From contig CAVEQS010000004.1 in assembly GCA_963618015.1 (NCBI GenBank), positions 38,269-102,268 on the forward strand: a stretch of DNA of 64,000 nt, read 5' to 3'. Below, piece after piece: positions 1-8,535 of the stretch; position 1 is the first letter of the stretch; each line of letters starts with the position of its first letter. The stretch is from Apopatocola sp963618015. GTDB lineage: Bacteria; Bacillota; Clostridia; Oscillospirales; Oscillospiraceae. A program made the translations under genes and the position numbers. The notes below the pieces were generated by a model. It did no database searches. It was not told where the DNA came from and worked only from the letters and a program-made list of their open reading frames with translations.

Positions 1-538
1 GCGTGTTCGAGTTGATGTAGCCGCAGTAGCTTTCATCGAAAAGCTCCGCGTCCCCGCGGTTTTCGCCGTATATCTCGTTGGACGAGGCAAAGGCGAAGCG
101 GGCGGCATGATGCTCCACGGCGAAATCCAGCAGGTTTTGCAGGCCGATGATATTCGTGGTTATCGTGCCGATCGGGTCGGTGGAATACTGCATCGGGTGC
201 GTGTTGGACGCAAGATGCAGGATATAATCCACCGTGCCGAGATCATTTCTCACAAGCGGGAGCTTCACATCGTACGGGATAAATACCAGATGCGGGTCAG
301 ACGCATGCCGGCTGAACCGGCTTTTGGCTTTTTCCTCGTTCCTTCCGAGCGCGTACACCGTGCAGTTCAGCGCATCCGCCGCATTCTTTTCCATCAGCAC
401 GTCGACAAGGAAGCTGCCGATCAGCCCCGTTGCTCCCGAGAGCATAACGCTCTTCCCCGCAAGCTTTTCCCAAGGAAGCGCCAGCTCCGCCGTGCGGCGG
501 ACATCCTCCATATAAAGATCGTTCGTGTATAAGCTCAT
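1..538 (-). CDS. NAD-dependent epimerase/dehydratase (partial, runs off window start)
   Basis: Reading the minus strand from the ATG at 538, an open frame runs to the window edge without a stop (about 179 residues seen). Around residue 34 there is a nucleotide-binding loop of the extended SDR type (SGATGLIGSF), then a LHLASNTHP stretch and an ASSNEIYGEN stretch that fits the Ser/Tyr region of sugar-nucleotide epimerases. An AAGGGA ribosome site lies 6 bases upstream. It starts 10 bases after the stop of the IspD-like gene, so it is co-transcribed with it and with licD; this trio suggests making or modifying a nucleotide-activated sugar or polyol for the surface glycan. The substrate cannot be told. 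The ORF begins about 30 residues before the Rossmann motif, which is slightly long for the family. Confidence 0.85.
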   Translation of the reverse strand, partial: MSLYTNDLYMEDVRRTAELALPWEKLAGKSVMLSGATGLIGSFLVDVLMEKNAADALNCTVYALGRNEEKAKSRFSRHASDPHLVFIPYDVKLPLVRNDLGTVDYILHLASNTHPMQYSTDPIGTITTNIIGLQNLLDFAVEHHAARFAFASSNEIYGENRGDAELFDESYCGYINSNT

Positions 539-548
539 CCGTGTTCCC

Positions 549-1265
549 TTATTTCAGCCAGTTGTCCTTGTCCGATTTCAGATAGGCCTTGAACATTTCC
601 AGATCGTCCTTCGTTGTGAGCTTTATGTTTTTGTCCGAGCCCGCCGCGAAGTACAGCCGCACGCCCAGTTCCACCATCATCGTGTTGGTGTAATGGGAGC
701 CGTAGATGCCGATCCCCTTCTCATACGCTTCATGGTACTTGCTGTCGAGAAGGTCGAAGCGGTAGGCCTGCGGCGTTGAAACCCGGCGGAGCGTTTCGCG
801 CGGGATAAACTTCGTTGTGCTGATCTCGTCGTCTATCACGAAGATCTGCTCATTGTAAGGAAGAGAAGTTACCGCGTTTCCGTACTGCTTTGCCTTGACG
901 ATCACATCGGTCAGCACCGTTTCGTCCACGAGCGGACGGATCCCGTCGTGGATGATGATGATATCGTCGTCTGCGGCTTTCCCTTCGAGATTGTATACGC
1001 CGTTGCGGATGCTCTCCTGCCCGGTGCTGCCGCCGGAAACGATCCATTTCAGCTTGGTGATGTTAAACTGCTTCGCATACGCCCAGACCACATCGTGCCA
1101 GCCGTCGATGCAGACGACCTCGATCGCGTCGATCTGCGGGTGCTTCTGGAAGCCCTCCAGGGTATAGATGAGCACCGGCTTATCGTACACATTGATAAAC
1201 TGCTTGGGGATATCCTGTCCCATTCTCGCGCCGGAACCGCCGGCGATGATAATTGCTGTTGTCAT
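549..1265 (-). CDS. IspD/TarI-family cytidylyltransferase
   Basis: A 238-residue protein that should transfer CMP from CTP to a phosphorylated polyol or methylerythritol phosphate. The N-terminal signature AGGSGARMG followed by PKQF, the central HDGIRPLV and the RRVSTPQAYRF segment are all hallmarks of the IspD/TarI fold. I chose the ATG at 1265 because AAGAGGTG sits 7 bases before it; an in-frame GTG three codons earlier has no such site. Location between licD and an SDR gene inside a polysaccharide locus favours a TarI-like role (for example CDP-ribitol or another CDP-polyol) over the isoprenoid enzyme, but the sequence alone does not decide this. Confidence 0.85.
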   Translation of the reverse strand: MTTAIIIAGGSGARMGQDIPKQFINVYDKPVLIYTLEGFQKHPQIDAIEVVCIDGWHDVVWAYAKQFNITKLKWIVSGGSTGQESIRNGVYNLEGKAADDDIIIIHDGIRPLVDETVLTDVIVKAKQYGNAVTSLPYNEQIFVIDDEISTTKFIPRETLRRVSTPQAYRFDLLDSKYHEAYEKGIGIYGSHYTNTMMVELGVRLYFAAGSDKNIKLTTKDDLEMFKAYLKSDKDNWLK

Positions 1266-1290
1266 GCATTTCACCTCTTAGCGTGCTGCG

Positions 1291-2103
1291 TTACTCCATC
1301 CAGGACTTGTGCAGATCGATCTCAACATACTCGTGAGCGGTTTTCCGCTTTTCCTCCGGGGGAAGCTTTCGCCAATCCCCGTAAATATGCGTGAGGAACT
1401 CGTCATAGTGCTCCACGCCGTCCACCACGATATTCTCGAACTTATACTCCGTCGGCTTTCCGAAGATGCGTTTTTCCATGACTTCCTTTTTCCGGTAGCT
1501 TCCCATAAGGTTTGCCACATAAACGCTGTCCTCGTATCCGAAGGAGGCGGCGAGCTTGTCCACTTTTACAACAAGCTCTCTGTCCTTTATGAGGAACGAC
1601 GGGACGAGCCGGGAAAGGGCGATCGCCGCATTCTTGTAAATGCTCCGATCCTTTCGGATCGCGCAGGTCCGCGTCATGAGAAACATGTTCAGCCGGTCGA
1701 TTTTGGCGAAGTTTGCCTCCATCTCGGCTTCATCCCGGCCGACCCCGTCGAGCGGGAACACGTCGATATAGATGCCTCTCCGGCAGTTCCGCTTGGTTTT
1801 CTCCGTCAGCGTCGTGTCCGTATCGTAGAGCTTGGCGTATGTATAGAAGTAGTCCGCGTTTCCGGTATACGGAGATTCCAGAAGATAATGATCCGTCTTT
1901 TCCGTAAACAGGGAAAGGAGCCTGTTATAGTCCGGTCTCGGGAGGACGACATCGATATCGTCGTCCCAGGGGATGAACCCGCCGTGGCGCACCGCGCCCA
2001 GCATCGACCCGCCGACGATATAATAGCTCAATCCATGCTCATGGCAGTAGCGGTGAAACCATCCGAGCATTTCCAGCAGTTTTGTTTGTACCGGACTAAG
2101 CAT
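1291..2103 (-). CDS. LicD family phosphotransferase
   Basis: About 270 residues. Near the N-terminus it has the LicD nucleotidyltransferase-fold signature YYIVGGSMLGAVRHGGF followed by IPWDDDIDVV, whose aspartates would bind metal, and a later YIDVFPLDG. LicD proteins attach phosphocholine or related phospho-groups to surface glycans or teichoic acids in the cytoplasm. The start is uncertain: an in-frame TTG at 2115 (four codons upstream) is also possible; I use the ATG at 2103 with GGAAGAGA before it. It sits between the flippase and the IspD-like gene, the expected context for decorating repeat units. No choline uptake or LicC gene is visible in the window, so the transferred group is unknown. 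Confidence 0.88.
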   Translation of the reverse strand: MLSPVQTKLLEMLGWFHRYCHEHGLSYYIVGGSMLGAVRHGGFIPWDDDIDVVLPRPDYNRLLSLFTEKTDHYLLESPYTGNADYFYTYAKLYDTDTTLTEKTKRNCRRGIYIDVFPLDGVGRDEAEMEANFAKIDRLNMFLMTRTCAIRKDRSIYKNAAIALSRLVPSFLIKDRELVVKVDKLAASFGYEDSVYVANLMGSYRKKEVMEKRIFGKPTEYKFENIVVDGVEHYDEFLTHIYGDWRKLPPEEKRKTAHEYVEIDLHKSWME

Positions 2104-2125
2104 CTTCTCTTCCAACCCTTTCCGA

Positions 2126-3430
2126 TTATCTTTCGTTCTTCTTTCTTTGGGGAAGCACGTCTTTCAGCGCGATCGCCTGCAGCATCAGCTTTACATTGGG
2201 CCGCAGCGCCGGTATCAGCGCCGGAATGCCTATGCTTGTCAATATCTGCGTGATCAGAGACGCCAGTCCGGCTCCCATGATCCCCCAAACAGGGATCATG
2301 ACGGAATTCAGAACAATGTTCATTACCACAGCGGCTGCGTAGGTGTATTTCAAATACTTCTGTTTGTTTTCACATACGATCCATGCATTTCTCGCCGTAC
2401 CCAAATAGGAGAAAGCCGTATACCACGACACCACAGACAGCGCTCCGACTGACGGAAGATAGGATCTTCCGTAAAGGATCAGGATCGCATACCGGCCGAA
2501 AACCGTGAGGATCGCAGAAACGCACACCGAAACATAAAACACCATTGCATAGAGCTGCCGGTTTTTTCTTTCAAACCGGATCTTATCCGGCTCATACAAT
2601 TGCAGGATCGTGGGATACATGGAATCGATGATCGCCGTCAGTACAAAGACCCACATATTGCTGATGGACACCGCTATGCTGTAATACCCGACGGCGGCCT
2701 GATCCACCATATGCTTCAGCATCAGCTTGTCTACCTGCCCGTATATCGCGACCATAGCCCCGGAGAGAATGTAATGATAGCTCTTGGATAGCAGCGCTTT
2801 TCCCTTCCGCCACGAAAAGCTCAGCGGCGGCCCGTTCCTGCGCTTGTATACGCAGAGAAGCAGTATTGCGATCACGGCATAGTCAACGGAGGTTGCCAGA
2901 GCAAACCATCTTACGCTTTTGCCCAGCAGCAGCAAAACGATCTTATACGCGGAAGCGGCCGCATAGCCAACAAGATAGGCCGTTGACGAATACTTCGACT
3001 GATAAAGGGACTGGAAATAGCAGGCGATGGTATCAAAGGCATGGAACAGCAGGCAGACGGCGTAGAGGGCAACGACAAGGATCGTTTCCGGCTCTCCTCT
3101 GTCCAGAAAGAAGGAGATCAGGATGATGATCCCTATGGAGAGAGAGCTGGAGATAAGCCGCAGCACGATCGTGCTGCCTAACGCCTCCCCTTTCTCCTCC
3201 GGATGATCGACGAAATCTTTTACTATTACCGAATTGATCCCGAGAGTGCACAGCGACATAAAAAACGTCGTGTACGTGATGCCGTAGCTGACGAGGCCGT
3301 AGTTGCTCGGGCCGAGCAGTCTTGCCGACAGGATGCTCACCAGCAGGGAGCACAGCATCTGAACGATTCGGACGCCTATGATCCATCCGGCGTTCTTGAC
3401 CTCTTTATGTTTTAAAAACGATAGATTCAT
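2126..3430 (-). CDS. Wzx-like oligosaccharide flippase (MATE/MOP superfamily)
   Basis: A 434-residue integral membrane protein made of about 12-14 hydrophobic segments (for example IGVRIVQMLCSLLVSILSA near residue 20 and GIIILISFF near 100), as in polysaccharide-biosynthesis flippases of the MOP superfamily. It would move undecaprenyl-diphosphate-linked repeat units across the membrane. It lies 22 bases before licD and downstream of the glycosyltransferase genes, consistent with a Wzx/Wzy pathway together with the ligase/polymerase-like protein at 12987-14483. Length fits the family. There is no clue to the exact glycan. Confidence 0.85.
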   Translation of the reverse strand: MNLSFLKHKEVKNAGWIIGVRIVQMLCSLLVSILSARLLGPSNYGLVSYGITYTTFFMSLCTLGINSVIVKDFVDHPEEKGEALGSTIVLRLISSSLSIGIIILISFFLDRGEPETILVVALYAVCLLFHAFDTIACYFQSLYQSKYSSTAYLVGYAAASAYKIVLLLLGKSVRWFALATSVDYAVIAILLLCVYKRRNGPPLSFSWRKGKALLSKSYHYILSGAMVAIYGQVDKLMLKHMVDQAAVGYYSIAVSISNMWVFVLTAIIDSMYPTILQLYEPDKIRFERKNRQLYAMVFYVSVCVSAILTVFGRYAILILYGRSYLPSVGALSVVSWYTAFSYLGTARNAWIVCENKQKYLKYTYAAAVVMNIVLNSVMIPVWGIMGAGLASLITQILTSIGIPALIPALRPNVKLMLQAIALKDVLPQRKKNER

Positions 3431-3495
3431 TTACAGTATCCGTTCCGACCGGAGCATCCTCATGCCCGGCGCATGCGCACGGGCCGGTACGATCT

Positions 3496-4686
3496 TCACG
3501 TTCCCTTCAGCTTGGATCGGATCTTTCTGCCCGCCTTCTCTTTGAATTCGGCCATCCCCAGCTTTATCAGGCTGTCCCAGTGCGTGGCTCTTACATCGAA
3601 GCGGGTCCTTATTCCGTCATCATTTTTCCTGCATGCATCCGTCTGCGGCGCATGAAGATCATAGACATACAGACCCTCGCCGCTTTCCGGGTGCAGGCAG
3701 TTTCTTTCCTGCGGGCGGTATTTCAGCTTCCACGATTCCAGCACCTTATAGGGTCTATGGCCGGAGGACACCAGAATGTCCGCATCGTCAAAGGCTTTCC
3801 TGTTCCCGTAGAGATCGAGGAGCACACGTTTGTCTTCATATCCCCTGACCGGGTAGTCCATCCGCTCAAAGAAGATGTCGTACCGGACGGCCTCGTCAAA
3901 CGCCGGGAACCGGTAATCGAACACGGCGTCCGTCGTTGCTATCTGCCAGTCGGCGCTGGCCGCGTTGTTGTGCTGGCCTACCTCCGAATGGTTTGTCGTC
4001 AGCGCATGGTATGGATATACATAGTAAAGATCCTTCTCCACAATATACTCCATATAATATTTGAGCCACGACTGAGAGCCCCAGTGCAGGATGTTCTCCG
4101 GAATGCGGTCCGGCTGGAACTCCGGGGAGGAAAACACCTTATCCTCGTTGTCCTCATACCAGTCCCGGAAGCTCTTCCACATTCCGGCCGTCCAGCATTG
4201 TCCCCAGGACTGCGCAAACTGCATCAGGAAGGTGTCATAGCCATTGAATTCCGGCTCAAAAAAGTGATCCACGCCCACATTCACATGGTGCTTATACAGG
4301 GATATTCCCCCGATGCGCGGGTCTGCCCCATAAAACGCGACCGCCTGCCGGGCATAGGCGTAAAACCCCCTGGATACGGTGATATCGTCCTCCAGGACGA
4401 TAACGGCATCGTACGCAAGCGCATAGTCCCCGCACTGAATGACGTGCTTTCGCAGCCCCTGGCGCTCCGAAAACGCCCGGATCGTTTTATTGCCGAACGG
4501 CCAGACAAATTCTTCCGCCTTTTCGATGATCTCAGCCTGCCGGGTCCCTTTGTCCAGGCTGACGACCAGATCCACTTTCTCTTCCAGATAATCCGCTTCA
4601 AGCAGGCTGTGCAAAAGCCGCATCATCGCATCCGGCCGGTTATATCCGACCGTGACAATGCAGAATCTGGACGCATCAGTCACCAT
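3496..4686 (-). CDS. GT-A glycosyltransferase-like protein (GT2/GNT-I-like)
   Basis: A 396-residue soluble protein. It starts with a GT-A type first strand (CIVTVGYNRPDAMMRLLHSL), then a metal-binding acidic motif VIVLEDDITVS near residue 95 in a context (GFYAYARQAVAFY) that resembles the GNT-I-like group of glycosyltransferases. The aromatic-rich middle and C-terminal parts (WGQCWTAGMW) are typical for acceptor domains of capsule glycosyltransferases of unknown specificity. The ATG overlaps the stop region of the upstream acyltransferase by 11 bases and GGAGG lies 6 bases before it, so translation is coupled. Donor and acceptor are unknown. Confidence 0.75.
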   Translation of the reverse strand: MVTDASRFCIVTVGYNRPDAMMRLLHSLLEADYLEEKVDLVVSLDKGTRQAEIIEKAEEFVWPFGNKTIRAFSERQGLRKHVIQCGDYALAYDAVIVLEDDITVSRGFYAYARQAVAFYGADPRIGGISLYKHHVNVGVDHFFEPEFNGYDTFLMQFAQSWGQCWTAGMWKSFRDWYEDNEDKVFSSPEFQPDRIPENILHWGSQSWLKYYMEYIVEKDLYYVYPYHALTTNHSEVGQHNNAASADWQIATTDAVFDYRFPAFDEAVRYDIFFERMDYPVRGYEDKRVLLDLYGNRKAFDDADILVSSGHRPYKVLESWKLKYRPQERNCLHPESGEGLYVYDLHAPQTDACRKNDDGIRTRFDVRATHWDSLIKLGMAEFKEKAGRKIRSKLKGT

Positions 4687-5365
4687 TGTCTGCCTCCATG
4701 ATCTTTATAAGCCCATCGACATTCTGAAAACACGCGCTGTGCTCCTCGATCCACGAAACTGGCTTATCCCACCAGCGGAGCCTCAGCAGCTTTGCCACCG
4801 TATCCTCCGCAAAACGCATGCGCAGCACCTTGGCCGGAACGCCTCCGACCATGGCATACGGCGGCACGTCCTTCGTCACAACGGCGCCGGTCGCAATGAT
4901 CGCGCCGTCCCCGATATGGACGCCAGCTAAAATCAGAACATTTTCCCCGATCCAGACATCGTTTCCTATGGATACGGCGTGCTGCTGCTCATCAGCATAC
5001 CGGAGCTCCTGAAAGAGCTTTTTATCCGTGAAGGTAAAGCCCGCCTGTTTGGCCGTAGAGAAAAATGCCGGATGCGTGGAAACGAACCCGTTCGTCGGAT
5101 GAATGCCGTTCACCGTTTTCACGCAGGAGCCGATCGAGCAAAACCGTCCGATCGAGGCGTTAATAGAGCATCCCGAGCCGAGGTATGTACCGAATCCCAT
5201 CGAGCCCTTAAAGAATGTCTTTTTATTTATTACATTCTTACCCTCGAAACAGGTGTTTTTGCCGGCAATATAGCAGCCGCTTTTTATAATGACCCCGCGT
5301 GAATGAAATTTGACTCTTTTCCCAAACGTCAAACACGCTTTTCCAATGTTCTTTAAAAATTCCAT
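4676..5365 (-). CDS. Left-handed beta-helix (hexapeptide) acetyltransferase
   Basis: A 229-residue protein with imperfect hexapeptide repeats, ending in the CatB/WcaF-like hallmark (GNDVWIGENVLILAGV, then GAIIATGAVVTKDVPPYAMV and GGVPAK). The segment FVSTHPAFFS is common in capsule O-acetyltransferases of this group. It probably adds an acetyl group to a sugar of the surface glycan. It is unlike PglD in lacking the usual N-terminal Rossmann domain. It overlaps the next gene by 11 bases. An 89-base spacer precedes it, in which I see no promoter. Confidence 0.87.
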   Translation of the reverse strand: MEFLKNIGKACLTFGKRVKFHSRGVIIKSGCYIAGKNTCFEGKNVINKKTFFKGSMGFGTYLGSGCSINASIGRFCSIGSCVKTVNGIHPTNGFVSTHPAFFSTAKQAGFTFTDKKLFQELRYADEQQHAVSIGNDVWIGENVLILAGVHIGDGAIIATGAVVTKDVPPYAMVGGVPAKVLRMRFAEDTVAKLLRLRWWDKPVSWIEEHSACFQNVDGLIKIMEADNGD

Positions 5366-5454
5366 CTTTCAGCTCCGCCTGCCATTGTAATTTGGGGGGG
5401 ATGGTTTCTTTTGCAATTTCTTCGCCGCAGCTTTAAGCCCATTCTGCACCGCAA

Positions 5455-6735
5455 TTACCGGGCTGTTATATTTTCAAAGACCTTTTTGACCATATCGCCG
5501 CAGGCGCGCGGCTCGTGGTATTGCATCGCAACGCGCAGCCCGTTTCTCGCCTTTTGATCCCGGAGCTCCTTATCGCGAAACGCCGTTCGCAGCGTCTCTT
5601 TCAGCGCTTCCTTTTCCGTGATCGCTATCGCGCAGTCGTTTCGCAGCAGATGCCCCATGGACGCGATACAGCCCGGCCCGTAGGCAACAAGAGGGACGCC
5701 GCTCCCCAGACTGTCGGCAATTTTGGTGGATACGGAGTTTCGGACCACCTCTATGAAGCCCTCATCGAACGATTCCGTATGGAGGAGAAAATCCGCGCTG
5801 TGCAAAACCGCGTTGAACTCCTCCCCGGAAACAAAGCCGCACAGGCGAACGGTCTTAACGCTTTCCAGCACGCCGAGGATCTGCTTGTCCTTTTCGCCCG
5901 TATAAATGTTTATATGATAGTCCGTCCCGTCTTCCCCGTTTATCTCCTCCAGCGCTCTTCCCATCTCGGCAATCGACTTGTATCGATCGCACCGGATGTT
6001 TCCCAGATACGTTATAGACGTTGGAGCGTCCACGCTGTGTATCTCTTTGGATATCGGGAAGCTGGAGCCGGTCATGATCGTTGTCATGGGGCGGTGGAAG
6101 CGGCTGGTATACAGCTCCTTCAGCTCATCGCAGATGGTTATGACATGCGATGTACGGCTCATATACTGTTCGATTTTTCTTTTCAACAGCTTCAGCCGGA
6201 GCCGGCGCCAGAGCGAGCCCGTCTCCTCGACGAAATAATACTCATCGCAAAGGTACGAAACGATCGGGATCGACCGTTCCCGGGATATCTTCATGGCCAT
6301 GTCATACAAAAACATGGCCGCTCCGGGCGCCGCAAAAATGCAGTCCGGCTTCTGCTCGTCCAGCCACGCACGAAGCTCTCCGGTATACCACCCGGCACAT
6401 TTCCACATCAGATCGCGCGCGAGCATGACCACAGGTTTTTTGTTCTTGGGGTTTCTGTACAGCTGCTCATCGCCGGAGCTCTCAAACATTTGGCTCTGCG
6501 AAGTATCCGGCTCGATCCTTGTACCCTGAACCCTGAACCGGACGTAGGAGCGCAGCACATCCTTATCCGTGATCCGGAAATAGGAGCTGCATGTGTCCAC
6601 GTTCGGGACTGTCGGATAGATATAGAGCTGGCATATCTCATCACGGGAAAAAGAGCGCAGCAGGGTAGAAAAGGTCTTTCCCATGCTCTCATAGGTGGTC
6701 AATGGATTGTGGCTTATAAGAAGTATTTTGGGCAT
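5455..6735 (-). CDS. GT4-like (GT-B fold) glycosyltransferase
   Basis: A 426-residue protein with the start of a GT-B fold (MPKILLISHNPLTTYESMG) and a C-terminal donor-site segment (HTESFDEGF then STKIADSLGSGVPLVAYGPG), where the acidic residues and the glycine-rich loop match the E-x7-E-like region of GT4 enzymes. It lies 42 bases after the permuted GT2 gene in the same orientation, within the glycan operon. Donor sugar and linkage cannot be predicted. Confidence 0.75.
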   Translation of the reverse strand: MPKILLISHNPLTTYESMGKTFSTLLRSFSRDEICQLYIYPTVPNVDTCSSYFRITDKDVLRSYVRFRVQGTRIEPDTSQSQMFESSGDEQLYRNPKNKKPVVMLARDLMWKCAGWYTGELRAWLDEQKPDCIFAAPGAAMFLYDMAMKISRERSIPIVSYLCDEYYFVEETGSLWRRLRLKLLKRKIEQYMSRTSHVITICDELKELYTSRFHRPMTTIMTGSSFPISKEIHSVDAPTSITYLGNIRCDRYKSIAEMGRALEEINGEDGTDYHINIYTGEKDKQILGVLESVKTVRLCGFVSGEEFNAVLHSADFLLHTESFDEGFIEVVRNSVSTKIADSLGSGVPLVAYGPGCIASMGHLLRNDCAIAITEKEALKETLRTAFRDKELRDQKARNGLRVAMQYHEPRACGDMVKKVFENITAR

Positions 6736-6776
6736 GGCGATCTTTCCTGTCGTTGTTTATTTCCCGCCGGGGGCTG

Positions 6777-7664
6777 TCATCCGCAAATTTGGGAATATTT
6801 GTCGATCACCGTCTGGATCGTCTGGGGTATCGGGCCGTCGACAACAAGCACCACCTCGGACGGCTTTACCGTCTGCTGCACGAGAATGCTGTCAAGCGCC
6901 GTATCGAACCATTCGGCATTATCTCCCCCATAGACGCACATCGCCACGGAGAACGGGGGAAAATCGTGCGGCGCTCCCTCCGCCTGCGGGGCGGTATTGA
7001 TCTCTTTCTCCGGCCTGTCCCGCATCACGCGAAACAGCTTTGTTCGGAGCCGGTTGGGGATCACAACCTCGCCGCCAAAGCGAATGGCAACATTGTTCAG
7101 ATACCGGGGGAGGGAGATCAAGCCCTTTTTGAGCATATATCCCTGCAATCTGGCCTCGCTCGAAAAATATTTCCAGCCGCCGCGCCGCGTGCTCATTTCA
7201 TCGCCCACGCGGACATTCACCAGCGTATCCTCAACATTGGCAAACACCCCGTTTGCCTCCGCCATCCGGATCCACAAATAATAATCCTCTTCGCAAAACC
7301 AGTCCTGATACCCGCCGGCCTTTTCAACGAACGACTTTTTGAACATGACCGAGACCTGATTCATCGGGCATCGTTTTTTCATGTATGCTTTGATATCGGC
7401 ATCCTGTGCCGGAACCGAACGCTTTCCAATCACATGGGAAGGGTCTCCGATAAATTCCGTGATCTGTCCGCCGACAATGTCTACGCTCTCGTTCTCCTGA
7501 AACACGGCAAGCTGCGTTGCAAAGCGGTTCGGAAGCGATATATCGTCCGCATCCATCAGCGCGACCAGCTCATTTGTGCAATGGCTCAGTGACGCTCTTC
7601 TTGCGTTTCCGTGTCCCTGATTGGTTTCAAGGTAAATTGGCTGAAAAACCGTCTTTTTTTCCAT
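6777..7664 (-). CDS. GT2 glycosyltransferase with circularly permuted halves
   Basis: A 295-residue protein whose GT2 segments are in swapped order. Residues 6-215 hold what is normally the second part: PIYLETNQGHGNARR, the metal-binding LVALMDADDISLP (Asp38, Asp40), FCEEDYYLWIRM with the likely base near residue 127, and the family C-terminus (MPNRLR-like PNRLRTKLF). After a linker of about 22 residues comes, at residues 237-295, what is normally the N-terminal strand and helix: FSVAMCVYGGDNAEWF and EVVLVVDGP. An in-frame TAA two codons before the ATG shows the usual N-terminus is not simply mis-annotated upstream, and the sequence after the stop does not continue the family. The ribosome site is weak (GGGAG at 12 bases). 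It may be an active permuted enzyme or a recombination product. Confidence 0.8.
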   Translation of the reverse strand: MEKKTVFQPIYLETNQGHGNARRASLSHCTNELVALMDADDISLPNRFATQLAVFQENESVDIVGGQITEFIGDPSHVIGKRSVPAQDADIKAYMKKRCPMNQVSVMFKKSFVEKAGGYQDWFCEEDYYLWIRMAEANGVFANVEDTLVNVRVGDEMSTRRGGWKYFSSEARLQGYMLKKGLISLPRYLNNVAIRFGGEVVIPNRLRTKLFRVMRDRPEKEINTAPQAEGAPHDFPPFSVAMCVYGGDNAEWFDTALDSILVQQTVKPSEVVLVVDGPIPQTIQTVIDKYSQICG

Positions 7665-7689
7665 TCCTTATCTTCACTCCCGGCAGCCG

Positions 7690-8526
7690 CTATGCCGGAA
7701 GCCCGCGTTTCCAGGCCTCCATCTTCAACACGGCAGACACCATTTTCATTTTGCTGTTCCCCAGTTTGGCAATCCGGTGCCGAAACGGGAACAGGATCGC
7801 AACGAGCACCTTCATAGCAGGGCGATACACAATATGCAGCTTACAGTACGCTTTTCTGAATCCGAAATACTTTATCAAAAAGCTTTGGAAGTTCGTCTCA
7901 TGGACAACGTTTCTCTCGCCGTCGCACAGATAGCTTCCGGGTTTGTTCAGCTGAACGAACCACTCGACGATCCCCGCGACAAGCGCAAGATTGACGCCCT
8001 TCTTCTCGCTTTCGACCCGGCTCTTCAGTGAACTGATTGGGAGATACAGCCCGCGCTCGTAAACATCGGAATATCCGCACAGCCGCCCGTCTTCTTTATC
8101 AAACACCCCGAAAAAATGACACTCCTGTCGGCTCCATCGGGTATTGGCAAAGCATTCGATCGTCTCTCTTGTCTCCGGCCTGACCGAAGCGGGATACCCC
8201 TTCAGGCTGTCGAGATAAACGCTGTATATCTCGTCAACATATTCTCTCGGGTCGATGATCCTCGTCTCGAAATTTTTCCTGCCTTTATTGATCTCATACC
8301 GGAGCTTCGCCTTCAGCTTTGTGATATCAAAGCCGTCATCCTTTATGCACCAGTAAAACTCCGTCTCTTCCCTGCAATCCCAGTCACTTGTCCACCGGGC
8401 AAGCAAAGGCGCCCCCCCGTCGCGGACTTTCCAGATGGATCCGTCCTCGATCGGCCGGAGATCCACGTTCTCATGAGGCCATACGCTTGGGATCATCGCA
8501 TGGTTATAGTAATGCCATCCTTCCAT
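7690..8526 (-). CDS. FemAB/GNAT-like acyltransferase, function unknown
   Basis: A 278-residue soluble protein with many aromatic residues at the N-terminus (WHYYNHAM, PHENVDLRP) and a GNAT-like layout in the second half (FFGVFDKEDGRLCGYSDVYE, then GVNLALVAGIVEWF). I do not recognise a precise family; it resembles uncharacterised capsule-locus proteins related to FemAB/GNAT folds that may transfer an acyl or aminoacyl group to a sugar. It lies between the phosphoglycosyl transferase (9-base gap) and the permuted GT2 (25-base gap). The start is the only ATG near the upstream stop, but its ribosome site is weak. Confidence 0.6.
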   Translation of the reverse strand: MEGWHYYNHAMIPSVWPHENVDLRPIEDGSIWKVRDGGAPLLARWTSDWDCREETEFYWCIKDDGFDITKLKAKLRYEINKGRKNFETRIIDPREYVDEIYSVYLDSLKGYPASVRPETRETIECFANTRWSRQECHFFGVFDKEDGRLCGYSDVYERGLYLPISSLKSRVESEKKGVNLALVAGIVEWFVQLNKPGSYLCDGERNVVHETNFQSFLIKYFGFRKAYCKLHIVYRPAMKVLVAILFPFRHRIAKLGNSKMKMVSAVLKMEAWKRGLPA

Positions 8527-8535
8527 TTCTGTTGC

